From Athripsodes cinereus (taxonomy: Eukaryota; Arthropoda; Insecta; Trichoptera; Leptoceridae): DNA of 64,000 bases. A model generated the notes under the pieces. That model did no database searches. It was not told the DNA's origin and saw only the letters and a list, made by a program, of their open reading frames with translations. Below are positions 13,201-23,252 of this stretch, piece by piece. How positions within the stretch are numbered: the stretch's first letter is position 1; every line of letters starts with the position of its first letter. The stretch lies in assembly GCA_947579605.1 (NCBI GenBank), contig OX388320.1, positions 1,054,001-1,118,000 of the forward strand. Direction: 5' to 3'. The position numbers were made by a program, and so were the translations under genes.

Positions 13201-16200
13201 TTTCCGGTGAAGAAGAGGACATGAGTACGCAAGATGAGGAAGGCGGAGTTAGACTGTTGCTCCTTCTAGCTTTAGGTTGTATGATTACAGGATCAAATAG
13301 AACTCTATCGTTGTCACAACTTAAATCCATATCCGTGCCATTCTTTGAAAAAGAATCATGCAGCACGTCGTTATTTCCTAAGCAGATAGGTTCCGTATTG
13401 TTTGATATGATCTGCTCTAGGCTCGGTTTGAATTCAACATTCTTTCCGATTGTCCTTCGGAATATTTGATTTCCATTGCTGGGCCACGGTGATCTGCATG
13501 TGAGGGGTTGCTGTGGATCGGGTTGTTGCCAAACGTCCATCTTTAGTTTGTTGTTTACATTTGTGTGATTCTCTACAAGTCGGAGGAGGTGAGATAAAGA
13601 TCTGAAAAGAAAAAGCATAGATTGTTTATTTATGTCTACAATATAAGTGCACGAGTAGCAGAATTCTAAATATTCTACATAATACAATTTTTTTACTCTG
13701 TGAGTATTATGAGAATTAATTGTGAAAATAATAATAATAATATTTATTCAAATAATATCGTCTTTACATTTTCATAATAACACAGTTGAACATACTTAAT
13801 ACAGTCATAAAAAATGTCTTCCACACTAGCCATAGGGCTGTGTTGTGGCAGAAATACCAATTAAATATAAAACAATAGAATAATTAAAGTTAGCGAAAAT
13901 AAAAAAAAAGAAAGCTAAAACCTTATAATAAATTAATAAAAACTAGTCAAAAAAAAAACAATTATTTACAAACATGTCTCAACGACACTGTTAATTGCAG
14001 AGTAAAATATATGCAGTCGGTATTTTTGCTCATATTCTCAATTTACTTCACTTTAACAGCAAAAAATGTACAATGGATTGGCAAAAGGCTTCATGAATTG
14101 CCTGCATTGCAAAACTAAAATAAATAATTTTATAATTATTTGTCATTTTTACTTCACTTATTTTTTCTCAGTATCCTTCATATGAGAACATTTTTTTTTT
14201 ATTATTTTAAATAAAGGATTCATGTGGTTACCTTCTGTCAGAGGCATCCAGGGCGGGGTGTATGAGGAGATAGGATAGTATCTGTTGGCACTGGTCCAGG
14301 TGGTGCGAAGCCCCGAGTGCCAGGCAGTGTCGCACCACGTGGGGCACATAACGCAGGTATACCTCCTTAGCTTGTGCATTACCAGGTCGCAAAAATGGCA
14401 GATGGCTGAGTACCTACATACAAAATGAGATATATTTTTTTTTACAAAAAAGAGACATTTGAAATAGTTTCCTGAATAAAAATCTCGTCGTCGGTTCTAT
14501 GAAACCTCTTATGTGCTCCAAACCAATTTTTACAGGGGACGCAAAAAAAACTGTTTTTAAGTCCACAGATCAACAAATATGTAATCAAATTTATTATCAA
14601 TTTTATGTAAAACGTCTAAATTTTTGTTAAAACTATTTTATGTAGATACGAAGTATTTCCCCTGGAGAGTAAGAGTCCGGTGGAATTTTGTAGTATTTCA
14701 AGGAAAAAATTGATTATTTGCATTTTCCATAGGCGTTTTATACATAACAAGTTTACTTAAGTTTATACGTTTGACTGGTTTGTAGGTTAGGTAAGGGTTG
14801 GTTTGGCGTTATTTTAAGTTACGACAGATTTCTTGACAATTGTTTTTACATTAGACTGTAGGAAAGGTTAGGTTAGGTCTGGAGTCGCTTTATGTTACAG
14901 CATTGTATACGAAAAATGCAAATAATTAATTTTGTGTTCATAAAATAAACCAAATTAAGATGGAATACCACTATTAATAACGCGAATAATAAGTAGAAAA
15001 ATCATAAATTTAATTCTGACGTGTTCATCGAATCTGAAGTTTTACGGAAACTTGTTTACTTAAATTTTTATAAGCCAACAGAGATGCGATGCTAATAAAC
15101 AAAGTAATCTAATGTCCATTTTATCTCAGAGAATAATGACGCAATAATGCATCATTCCTATTTTTTTGTTTATTATAGATAATATGTTTACGCTCCGTTT
15201 GAAATCAGGTAGTCTCATTCACAGAATAAACAAATAATTTCAGAGGTACAATAACAGCTCAATGTTGATGGAAAACAAAGTTGAGAATAATTTATTTGCA
15301 AATCTGACAGGAAATGTCATCATACACACATCATTTGAAAGGGAGTTTTCACAATGTTTCCACTATCTTTGAATATTTTAGTTTTTCATCAAACCTATTC
15401 CACAGACCTATGGACATACAATGAATTATTGTAGTTCTAAAGTAATGAATAAACCTAACTGGTGATGAAAAATTGTGCAAAAATAAATATTCCATGTGAA
15501 TATCGTAGCCGTGGATGTGAAGTGATGTAACCCACAAAACAGACATTTCGAGAAAAAGGGTGATGAAGTTATGCCGTCGCATCCGCCAATACTAATCTGA
15601 CTATAACTAAGTTATTTTTGCATAGATTTCGCTAAAATTTTTACACAATATTCTTGATCACATATTCCACTAATATAAATAACAAAATATTAAAGAATTT
15701 TTATATTTAAGAAGTAAACACGAATTTATCACTTGGGTTATTTCACCACTGTAGCTGAGAAAGATCCACCTGTAGGAAAGTTGTTGGAAAGTTACGCGCT
15801 ATGCGGCTTGGATCTTTTCACTTCTATAATTTAATTGAACTATTTATTCCTATCTGCGTTAGTGAAATGCTCTAACACACACTTGAAATGATGTAAAAAC
15901 ACTTAACATCACTTCACAATTTTCCAGAAATGCCCTTTAGGAATATCAAATAACTTATTTCTCTTCACCACTATGTTCTCCGTGGTTTTCTGAACAAAAC
16001 TGCATACTTAACTCATTTTTCAAAAAAGTGTGGCTTGGATCACTTCACCTCCACGGCAAAGATATATATAGAATATATTATTGATGTTTAAAAGGTCAAA
16101 GATTATTTTTTGACCCCTGGAATAAGTAAGGAGACAAGAGTGCCCACCTTTATGACTCTACAGCCTACATTGGCATCTACTTCTTCCTCCTCGCTCCCTT

Positions 16201-16459
16201 GAAGTATATTTAATAGGAATACAGGATCATTGGCATCACATTCCTGTCTGTATTCTTCACCACTGACATTTTGTGAAAGAGCAGCATCTATAGCGTATTT
16301 TATTAACTTGAGGCTCCCGGTGGGTACTTTCCTCAACAAGGCGCACAATACCACAGTCCTTTCGCAAGTCGTCCAACCTTCAAAGAGGTTGGCTACTCCT
16401 CCCACCTGCTCGCAGAAGTTGGCGTTCATTCCTGTGCCAGTTATTCCCGTATCCAGCAT
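6987..16459 (-). CDS. smg: Smaug, SAM-domain translational repressor (six coding exons)
   Basis: Joining 16459-16148, 14413-14232, 13601-12922, 8225-8007, 7760-7544 and 7206-6987 gives 609 codons plus TAA, with GT-AG borders and matching phases at every junction. Domains in order are an N-terminal conserved region (about 14-165, FCEQVGGVANLFEGW and VLSHLPFLRPGNAQAKE), a Ser-rich linker with the insect-conserved DSFSKNGTD (247-255) and RRSNSLTPP (277-285), a SAM domain (353-418, HWLKTLRLHKY and VTKGARHK), a PHAT-like helical region (about 424-535), and the C-terminal tail INSRLESLCLQMTEQAIN (592-609) shared with vertebrate SAMD4. Known family role: the SAM domain binds SRE hairpins in maternal mRNAs and recruits translational repressors and deadenylase in the cytoplasm. 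The start is the first ATG after an in-frame TGA. Fly Smaug is longer, mainly because of linker repeats missing here. An upstream coding exon cannot be excluded. Confidence 0.93.
7544..7760 (-). CDS. smg: smaug coding exon 5 (PHAT region)
   Basis: Acceptor GGATTTCCAG|CATC and donor AAACCAAG|GTAAAA. It encodes VDGGTVIALHCWLVERALAH and onward to ELKALKYRVPPRQF, collinear with fly ETLGVLMWILDRSIHNEAF and LKDLKFKLSKMK. The exon is clearly more GC-rich than its surroundings. Confidence 0.88.
8007..8225 (-). CDS. smg: smaug coding exon 4 (second half of SAM, start of PHAT)
   Basis: Acceptor CCTTTTTCAG|GAGTG and donor GATTTGT|GTAAGT. It encodes VTKGARHKLLLSIKKLSERQ, the basic RNA-facing helix region of the Smaug SAM domain, followed by the LLEQLRSIVVSPIKP segment that corresponds to fly VEELTNIVLTPMKP. 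It starts in phase 1, with two bases completing Gly392. Confidence 0.92.
8345..8515 (-). repeat. CATCAC-family dispersed repeat fragment (smaug intron 3)
   Basis: The words AATAAACATGCGGATTGTCC, CTCCGTGTCATTTAAAAAAT and GATATTCAGGATGGGTGGTA match the body of the dispersed ~200-bp repeat whose best copies are at 24691-24905 and 47055-47240. The 3' end is missing. Its 5' part (ATTTGAAAACTAACAGAAAA) grades into the adjacent minisatellite. Confidence 0.7.
8515..9128 (+). repeat. compound minisatellite in smaug intron 3
   Basis: Eight perfect 30-bp units (TTAAATTTGTTGTGTTTTAA plus CTATTTATTA) fill 8581-8820. A 70-bp block (TGTGATATTCGAAAACTTAC onward to CATGGGACCTCCGCAGG) then alternates with further 30-mers, giving a 123-bp higher-order unit (blocks at 8518, 8851 and 8974). 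The 70-bp block derives from the end of the adjacent dispersed repeat. The array keeps a frame open by chance because 30 is a multiple of 3. It is not a gene. Confidence 0.93.
9412..9885 (-). mobile_element. LINE family A, 3' end (smaug intron 3)
   Basis: An open frame of about 150 codons reads SESWTWLKKDKSGINAVEMR, LRWFGHVERMNEDRMTKKIY, GRPRIKWQDHLNQILQDG and ends SAYPAREAA. It is the region downstream of reverse transcriptase in a widespread insect non-LTR element. The stop is followed on the minus strand by a GTATGTATGTAT tail. It is 5'-truncated, in the same orientation as smaug, and has few lesions, so the insertion looks fairly recent. Confidence 0.88.
10811..11038 (-). mobile_element. 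SINE1 (tRNA-derived)
   Basis: Reading the minus strand, a tRNA-like head contains a box-A-like GGTAACGCTCTTGCCTTGGA region and a box B of the GGTTCAATTCC type. It is followed by a constant body (AATTGTCCTGGGTCTGAGTG, ACATGTATATATG, CATTGTGTATGTG). Related copies lie at 18227-18466, 23921-24130 and 28263-28505. Confidence 0.82.
11243..12030 (-). mobile_element. LINE family B, longest 3' end (smaug intron 3)
   Basis: An uninterrupted 253-codon frame runs from the end of the reverse transcriptase (SEYVYLGSMFTRDGRCDGDI) through SETWTWLKKDESGINAVEMR and LRWFGHVERMNEVRMTKRIY to SAYPTWDMA. The stop TGA is followed directly by GGGTATAGTATAGTATAGTA, the simple-repeat tail. The catalytic reverse transcriptase core and endonuclease are missing through 5' truncation. 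It lies sense to smaug. It is the best local reference for the many B fragments in the window. Confidence 0.92.
12422..12475 (+). repeat. GAT/AAT microsatellite (smaug intron 3)
   Basis: A run of GAT triplets passes into AAT triplets: ACGATGATGATGATGATGAT then AATAATAATAAT. It is intronic and non-coding. Confidence 0.85.
12690..12860 (-). mobile_element. decayed LINE family B fragment (smaug intron 3)
   Basis: GTGGAGTAGGCAGAGTGGAC corresponds to the 3' end (minus strand ...CTGCCTACTCC) of family B. GTCGATTTCTCTCACTCGAC and ATGTATGATCAAACCACATT correspond to the NRRACMRN and LDHVDQIL regions. It has many substitutions and is an old insertion just upstream of the exon 3 donor. Confidence 0.65.
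12922..13601 (-). CDS. smg: smaug coding exon 3 (linker and first half of SAM)
   Basis: Acceptor TTCTTTTCAG|ATC and donor AAATTAG|GTAAGC. The 680-nt exon holds the low-complexity Ser/Asn linker and residues 353-391 of the SAM domain. The SAM domain is therefore cut by intron 3 directly after LQKLG. SFSKNGTD and LFDPVI also occur in fly Smaug. Confidence 0.93.
14232..14413 (-). CDS. smg: smaug coding exon 2
   Basis: Acceptor TGTATGTAG|GTACTC and donor ACAGAAG|GTAACC. It encodes VLSHLPFLRPGNAQAKEVYL and onward to LSYLLIHPALDASDR, collinear with human LLTHLPLLKPGN...LLSYALIHPATSLEDR. It runs from phase 0 to phase 2. The split AG+A codon rejoins exon 3 to give DRRSLSHLLRLVEN. Confidence 0.92.
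14414..16147 (-). other. smaug intron 1
   Basis: A GT-AG intron of 1734 bp between the phase-0 exons. No full mobile element is recognised. GGCTTGGATC followed by TTTCAC or ACTTCAC occurs twice (about 15803 and 16026). GGTTAGGTTAGG-like words occur near 14785 and 14865. The rest is AT-rich. Confidence 0.7.
16148..16459 (-). CDS. smg: smaug coding exon 1
   Basis: Encodes residues 1-104. NFCEQVGGVANLFEGWTTCE and TVVLCALLRKVP match the Smaug/SAMD4 N-terminal region (human [20 protein letters not shown]). An acidic run of four Glu follows near residue 90. The exon ends after a complete codon (CATAAAG|GTGGGC), phase 0. The in-frame stretch upstream of ATG 16459 reaches a TGA within about 35 nt, so this ATG is the only start in the exon that keeps the whole conserved block. 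Confidence 0.9.
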
Positions 16460-16780
16460 CTGTTGTGCGTATGACAATGCGATGATATATCGTCAGTGTA
16501 TGAACACTGTTTATTAACCAATCTGCCAACGCATACAATAGCAATACTATACATACGCGTACACTTTTTATCAGCGTCACATTTCAAGTGATAAAACTCA
16601 ACTCTACTTTCTCCCGAATTAACGCTACCGACGTGAATACAGTATAAATTAACGAACAAATTAAAAACTCGTGAATTTGAGAGTGTAATCACAGAATTTG
16701 ACACCCAACACAAATAATTTTAGGCCATAAATTACAGAATAAGATATTTAGGCGCCTTTCAAAACATCCCAATAACTGTC

Positions 16781-16793
16781 CAAGATGGCCGCC
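16781..16793 (+). promoter_or_regulatory. YY1/Pho-like motif upstream of smaug
   Basis: CAAGATGGCCGCC differs by one base from the AAGATGGCGGC consensus of YY1/Pleiohomeotic and lies about 320 bp upstream of the smaug ATG. The 330-bp interval before it has no other feature and should contain the promoter and 5' UTR. This rests on a motif match only. Confidence 0.3.
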
Positions 16794-16829
16794 ACTGAAG
16801 CAGAGGGTAGGAACTTGACAAGTTGACAA

Positions 16830-17120
16830 TACTATCTGTTGTTGCCATTATACAAAAAATGTCTAAAATAAAGCTATGTTTATATTGAACTATTAATTGA
16901 AGCAGATTAATTTTTTGTTTTGCATAATATGGAAAGGTTTTAAAAAAATCGTAATATAAATTCCGATTTATAAAAATTTTCTTAATGGATTCTATCCAAC
17001 CAATTCTTTACAGATGCAATAGGATTCTTAGTGTATACTTCAAAGTGAATAGATATTGTTCAAGGGAACTTGTTCATTAATAATTCATTTTCTTGTGTAT
17101 TTATTCATTTGATACGAAAA
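16830..17120. other. intergenic, nothing seen
   Basis: AT-rich DNA upstream of smaug without a recognised repeat or open frame. Confidence 0.4.
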
Positions 17121-17124
17121 GTAC

Positions 17125-17260
17125 ATTTATTTTTATTTATTTATTTATTTATTTTATTTAACAATAATTATACAGACATTACAATACATAGACTATTTGA
17201 TAAAACTTAAATCTAAACATCCTCCTTATAGAGACAAGTCTCGTGTAAAGGAGAATTTGT
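17125..17260 (-). repeat. dispersed repeat with TTTA tail, copy 1
   Basis: A TTTA microsatellite is followed by ATACAGACATTACAATACAT, AGACTATTTGATAAAACTTA, AATCTAAACAT and AGACAAGTC. The same word order appears at 27362-27475. A simple-repeat tail at one end suggests a LINE or SINE 3' end on the minus strand. Confidence 0.6.
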
Positions 17261-17973
17261 TTTACATTTCGTGTGTGGTTCTGCATTTAAATGTAATGGA
17301 AACATTAGTCATTCAAAGACATAAACATACAAATTCCTCCCGCTTTCCCTTTGTTACTATTCCCACCCCCAACTAGCATTGTACCTACTACCACTCCACT
17401 TTCTGTTGCCTACCACTCCACCTTATTCTCAGTCCAAAGCACATTGGAATATTATTTTTGTTTTAGTACTATTGAAAATGTCCACGAGTATGAACGAAAA
17501 AGTTGAAAAGAATATAAAAACATATTGAGAAAATTTGAATAGACATGGATTAAGTATTCGTATTTGATCCTAGTTTGATTCCAAATTGGAAGTATCGATT
17601 GACTGATTGCTTGATTAAAATTAAATAAACTTTATTTATTGCGCCAAGAAATATTTTTTATTTTTATTTTATTTTATTTATTAGTTTCTTTCAAGGGACA
17701 AACAGTCAACACAGTAAACATTACAAAAATCAATATTACATACGATATAGACCACAAGAGTCCCCCTGTATTACCACAGTATAAAATTCGATGCAACTAA
17801 AATAAGGAAATACATTAACATAATAACTGTAGGTACAACCTAATAGAATAATCAAAAACAATAAAACAAAATACAACCAACAAACCAAATAATAAAGTAA
17901 GAAAACAACATAATACAATAACAATGATAAAGTTATTGATTGAGTCGACGTTGATTTTGTAAAACTCCATTAT

Positions 17974-18149
17974 ATTGATATAATGAAAACAAAATTGTTT
18001 TTGGTTTTACTAAGTAACCAGGTTTCGACCTATGAGGTCATTGTCAAACCAGTTTGACAATGACCTCATAGGTCGAAACTTGGTTACCTACTTATTTAAC
18101 AAATAAATCGTAGTAAAACCAAAAACAATTTTGTTTTCATTATATCAAT
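17974..18149. repeat. foldback hairpin element 1
   Basis: Two arms of about 75-95 bp form a near-perfect inverted repeat around a short CCAG spacer: GGTTTCGACCTATGAGGTCA leading to TTGTCAAA on the left, and TTTGACAATGACCTCATAGG then TCGAAACTTGGTTACC on the right. The outer ends TTGATATAATGAAAACAAAA also pair. The right arm has an extra ~20 bp. A foldback or MITE-like insertion. No frame is present. Confidence 0.85.
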
Positions 18150-18226
18150 GATAAAGTTAAAAATCAATTCAATATGGTAAATTTATTGCTTAAAAGCAAT
18201 TCCTCGCAATCAATTGTCATAATATA

Positions 18227-18466
18227 ACATGGATAGACATATCACACAGGCCAAGCTAGTCCCAAAGTAAGATAATTATGAATTTTGTATTATGGGTACT
18301 AACACGACGATAGACATAATTATATACAATGCACTTAACACATATACATATATGTAACACCCAGACCCTGGACTATTTGAAAAAGGTCATTCTTCACTTT
18401 GCTCTGGCCTGGAATCAAACTCGGGACCTCGTGACTTAAAGCCAAGAGCGTTACCTCCATGCGTTA
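18227..18466 (-). mobile_element. SINE1 (tRNA-derived), second copy
   Basis: GTAACGCTCTTGGCTTTAAG and GTCACGAGGTCCCGAGTTTG (minus strand) form the decayed tRNA-like head. TCCAGGGTCTGGGTGTTACA and the ACATATATGTATATGTG body match the copy at 10811-11038. It ends with GGGACTAGCTTGGCCTGTGT as in the other long copies. Confidence 0.78.
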
Positions 18467-18479
18467 AAAAGTTATTACC

Positions 18480-19610
18480 AACTCCAAACGAAATTAAAAA
18501 AGCCATATTTTTCCGTGATGAAAATGGAATGAACCGGAACTGGGTCTAAGCATCATCATTTAAAAAAAGAATAAGTTATGAGAATATGTTTTTCTTCACA
18601 TCAATCAGACAGAGATAAATGATAATATTTAATCATGCATATACTTGGTATCTTTGATATAATTTTTGGAAAATTCTTCATTGTTAGTTAATCATATAGG
18701 TAGTATCTAATTACATTTCATTCTTTTCTTTCTGAACATTCTAATTGATTGCTATATTAACTAAATACAGGACAATCAAAGAAGAAAAAATTAACATCTT
18801 TATAAAATAAGATATGATGTGCATTAAATCGCATATCCTGTCTTAGATAATGTGAAATTGTCCAAAATATAATACAAAAAGGTTCTCAGGGAAATTGTGT
18901 GTGCTCGTATATATAATAATAACGGACAACAAATAATGCGTATGTGATTTGATTATTATTTCCGCGTTGCCTTACTATACATCGTATAGTCGCATTATAT
19001 TTGTCAACAGCCCAGCATTTATATTTGCAACAATAACCATTTGATCACAAAGGATTTTGATCTGCAACCCTTTTGTGTGTATCAATGAGATGTATGAAAA
19101 ATATTGCAGACATGTAATACAGTTAGGCAGCCACACGCATTGCACCTGGCATATGGATATTTTCTCTATTTTATTTATATATCTATCTAAAATATCATTA
19201 TTATTATATTATTCATTTCTCTTCCGTATTATGTTTTGAACCTATATAATACTAGTAAGTGAGCATTATTTTTGTTTGATTTTCCTGTTATATTGGGTAG
19301 GAATATTGTTTAGGCTTTATTTGTTCTCCGAGACATGTGTACTAAAAGCGGGTTTGTAGGTAATGTTATGAAACGGTGGGTTAACAGTGTATCAAATTTC
19401 TAATGCATATAGGAATAAACCGTAACACTTTATATCGACACTAAATGTGTTAATCTTTAGATAAATCTAAATTTGACAAGTAGAAAATAAAATAATTTCA
19501 TAAAAATATTTTTTACGAATGTTTGTATATTCGGACTGTTTTACAGATTTTTGAATTATAAAGTAACTCATTAATATTAATATCCTCAAAAGAATCTGCC
19601 AACAACGACG
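18480..19610. other. intergenic, nothing seen
   Basis: AT-rich sequence with no recognisable repeat or gene. Confidence 0.4.
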
Positions 19611-19614
19611 AATC

Positions 19615-19855
19615 TGCTAACTGGATTGGCCACAACATCAGGCACCCAGGACTGCTCATCGCAATCGCAGAGGGCAGGACCGAAGGCACAAATGGCAGAG
19701 GCCGACCGAGAGACGCCTATATGGACCAACTGAAGAGGGACATGAGCTGTGGCTCATACATGGAGTTGAAGAGACTGGCTTAGAATAGGGAGGAGTGGAG
19801 AAGAAAATCCAAACTCGTTGCAGACCAATCCAATGGATTGTAACTCATTATAATT
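19615..19855 (+). mobile_element. LINE family C, 3' fragment
   Basis: The plus strand reads ANWIGHNIRHPGLLIAIAEG, then GRGRPRDAYMDQLKRDMSCG and RRKSKLVADQSNGL before the stop. This is the same family as the longer minus-strand copy at 27740-28262. One in-frame stop (at the tryptophan/leucine-rich LA*NREEW site) shows that it is dead. Confidence 0.85.
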
Positions 19856-19859
19856 ATAT

Positions 19860-20790
19860 ACAGTATTATATACATATTGGCTTAAAAATATGCCTACATA
19901 AAATAATAGATAAAAGGTGCAATTCAAAACAACTTAATATTTTTTTTAACACATATTTTATAAACTATCTATAGCAATTTTACAAACATCATTTTACGAT
20001 ATTATTATATACATAGATATCCGTGTTTTATAGTATGTTTTTGTACTTTAAACGGACAATAAAACATAATAGAAATTATTATTATAATAATCATGTGGCC
20101 AAACTTCCTTCCTTGTGGTACTCCAGAATAGTCACACATCTGTTACGTGCAATATCGGTAATAATACATAATAATAACAACCTTTCTTTTTTCCGACGTC
20201 TTGAAAACACTTTCTCACGCGAAATTTCTCTTGAACGACCTATATTTAAGTTCTTCCCACCGTGATTTCTTCAAACCTCCAAACTAAAATCTCAGGTTCT
20301 CACACATCCTCAGTGATTCAACTAATATTGTTTATAAGACCTTTTCATAACAATAATGTAACAATAATGTAACAATATGTTATGCATATTCATGTCATAG
20401 ATGAATAATAAAATAGACATATCACAATACATTCAATGACCGCTCGATTATTGAAAGGGTATTGACAAGTATAATATATAATATTTTTTTATAACTGAAC
20501 ATGACGCAGATGGAAGTAAAATGACAACTAAATTGATTTTAAAATGTAGGCTTATTGTAGTTACCATATTATAATATCCCATGGAGTTCCGTAATATAGG
20601 TACCTATATTTCTACAACACATATTTACATAGAAAGACAACCTTAATTTTAGTAATTAAACTTACCATCCATTCAAAATATGTATCAAAATTTTTGTTTC
20701 CAATAGCATAGAGAGACATTCATACGAGTATAATATCATAATATGTACATTAATATGCTATTATAATAATTATGTATAGTTTGGAGTTTG
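19860..20790. other. intergenic, nothing seen
   Basis: AT-rich sequence. The short frame at 20023-20265 has no recognisable domain and biased composition, so I do not call it a gene. Confidence 0.4.
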
Positions 20791-20794
20791 GACC

Positions 20795-21075
20795 TGTGAA
20801 ACGTATGGGAGAGGAAATGATGAAAAAGAGGATATACTTGTCTGAAAGCAGGGATGTGAAGAAGCACGAGTGTCTGAGAATCATGTGACTTGATCATATG
20901 AATCAAATTTACAAGGACGGCTGTTTTTTATGTAAGAGATATCGACGTACGTGTATGAGAAATTGTATGTATGTAGAAGAAGCTAAAGAAGTATGTAAAT
21001 AAAGATTTATATGGCATTCCGTTCTCTCTGTCTACCCCACTCCCTCACGCCGGCGGGTAGACCCTCACGCCGTAT
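20795..21075 (+). mobile_element. LINE family B fragment
   Basis: EEMMKKRIYLSESRDVKKHE, then NQIYKDGCFLCKRYRRTCMR and NCMYVEEAKEVCK match family B. The final part contains two copies of the CCCTCACGCCG word in inverted context, so the 3' end is rearranged. Confidence 0.78.
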
Positions 21076-21079
21076 CCCG

Positions 21080-22290
21080 TGTCGCATGGTTGGCGATAAG
21101 AATTATTGTCATATCATTATATCAATATAATGCATATATTATGAAATATTGCACAATTACTAGGCATAACTGTTATAATTTATGTATAGATACTCCATTT
21201 TACTTTCGGGTCTTTCAATAATAAAACTTCAAGGTAGGCAAACCTTTGAAAAATATTTCTTTTGTGATTTATGCAAATTTGTTCATGAAAAAACTGTGCT
21301 ATGATAATATGAACAAAACAATGTTTCTTTAAAAATCCTTTGTTTGAAAAGCAATAGTGCCGTAAATTTTAAAGGATTAACGGAAGTTAAGAAATGGAAG
21401 ACGCAGACCACTTCATTGTTTTATTTTCTAGAAAAGGGTATAATGTAAACATTTTTATATTTACTATGCAAATAAATATAAGGAATACTTTTAACAATTA
21501 TTGTTATCACATTTCTATTCCTATCAGCAAACGTATGCAAGAAAGAGTTGGAAATAAAACTCATTGTCTTTTTAGTCATTTCAATAGAACGTTGAGACGG
21601 TTACGTCTACAATAATGATTTATTCCTTTTTTGAAATTTGCGCTAATACATGGTGCGCTATTATAAATCAAAAGAGAAAGAATTTCTCATATTCAAATGC
21701 ATAACATTAATTTATGCAAAAATGTGTTGAGAAGAAAGTTTGGAATTTCAAAGATGACAATAATGAAGTACATTGATGTAGTCAAATCTTTAGAAATTAT
21801 TGTCATTATTTTTCGAAACTTCTAAAAGGTTTTCATAATGATTAATGATTTACGCTAGCAATTCATTGTGATGCAACAATATAAACTGACCTTTATAATT
21901 AGTGTGCGTGCAACACTCAAAATATTGCCGCCAAGCTTAAAATTGTACTGTGGGTAGGTAGGAAATCGTTTTTGATGTTTGGAGTATTATCATATCTGTA
22001 GGTACCTAATTAGTAAATCTTCATGATCTGTGAATTTGAATTAGTATTTTTTATAATCAGACAAAATATGGGTGAAAAACGAACTTTATAAAATAGTAAG
22101 TCATTGATAAATACCCGGATGGTATTTTCTTGGCCTGTTTTCATACTTTTTAGGTAAGAATATCGAACAAAATTATTATAATATTATTATGTAGGTATTG
22201 ACCTAATAATAATATGTAGGTAACATTGTTCATGTTGAAATTTTTTAACTCCATCTCATATTTATTATATTCTTTGTACTATATATTATA
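21080..22290. other. intergenic, nothing seen
   Basis: AT-rich. The short frame at 21394-21615 resembles nothing known. No RNA gene was seen. Confidence 0.4.
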
Positions 22291-22301
22291 CACATGACAA
22301 T

Positions 22302-22345
22302 ATTGCAATAATTATTGTAATAATTATTGCAATAATTATTGTACC
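22302..22345. repeat. AT palindrome
   Basis: ATTGCAATAATTATTGTAAT followed by AATTATTGCAATAATTATTG forms a near-perfect palindrome at the 5' edge of the LINE D fragment. Confidence 0.7.
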
Positions 22346-22346
22346 T

Positions 22347-22646
22347 AATCGACATCGCTGTCCCAAATACACATAATATACAAACAACCGTCGCAGAAAA
22401 AATACGTAAATATACAGAACTAGCAGGAGAAATAAAAAATATTTGGCATTCTAGGTCCGTTTATATAATACCTTTAGTCATGTCAGCTACAGGGGTAACT
22501 CCGAAATCTTTAATAAATAATTTACAAAAATTAGATTTACCGGTTAATTTGTACATTAAAATTCAAAAATCTATTATAATAAACACTTGTAATATTGTAA
22601 AAAGGTTTCTGAACACAGATATTTCAGGCACAATGCTGGTATTTTG
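22347..22646 (+). mobile_element. LINE family D, C-terminal fragment
   Basis: Reads LIDIAVPNTHNIQTTVAEKI, RKYTELAGEIKNIW, YIIPLVMSATGVTPKSL and IQKSIIINTCNIVKRFL before TGA. This is the conserved C-terminal block (D.A.PNTHN...K..KY..L..EI...W......IVP...S.TG..P..L) of a retroelement polyprotein common in insect genomes. It is open but 5'-truncated within the block. Confidence 0.82.
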
Positions 22647-22974
22647 ATCCCGCGTTTTGAGCCTAATCCTTTGATATCCTGTATATCTGGATAGGTGAAT
22701 TTTTCCCGGCATTAGACTGTTAAGTTTTTGTGTGATCATGACTGATCATATGGAGACTTATATGGTTGTATAATGCTGAGAAGTGTGGATGGCAATTCTG
22801 CCGCCGCGTAAATAGATTTTTTGAGCAAAGCAATCTCTTCGAGAAGTATTGACGGATCTATGTCATTGGTAAGAAGCAAACTTTTTCTTTCAAAGTATCT
22901 GTACCATCAAAGCATCTTTAACAAATTAGATAGCCAGTAGATTGAATTGTTAGGTATAATTAATACCTACATAT

Positions 22975-23247
22975 GGAGCGAATGGACGATGAAAGGATGA
23001 AGAAGAGTGTGTATTTATCTGAAAGAGGGGGCGTGAGGGGGGCGCGGACGTCCAAGAACTAAGTGGCTAATGTGGATTAAATTATCAAGGACGGTCGCGT
23101 GTTGGGTAAGAGACATCGGCGTGCATGAATGAGAAACTGGATGAATGTAGAAAAAGTGAAAGAAGTATGTAAGGATACATGAACATATTGCGTTCCGTTC
23201 TCTCTGCCTGCTCCACCTGAGACACAATGTGAGGGTATAGTATAGTA
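22975..23247 (+). mobile_element. LINE family B fragment with GTATA tail
   Basis: ERMDDERMKKSVYLSERGGV, then NCRMNVEKVKEV-like residues and the terminal CTGCCTGCTCCACCTGAGAC are followed by GTGAGGGTATAGTATAGTAC, the family's simple tail. Several stops and frameshifts are present. Confidence 0.8.
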
Positions 23248-23252
23248 CAATT

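Noticed and set aside
13062..13469. Plus-strand frame of 135 codons
   Set aside because: Antisense shadow of smaug exon 3, whose own frame is clearly conserved.
14785..14875. TTAGG-like words suggesting telomeric repeat
   Set aside because: Only one or two adjacent units at each place. No array.
16460..16477. Upstream extension of smaug from TTG at 16477
   Set aside because: TTG is not a likely start in an animal gene. The first ATG after the in-frame stop is at 16459.
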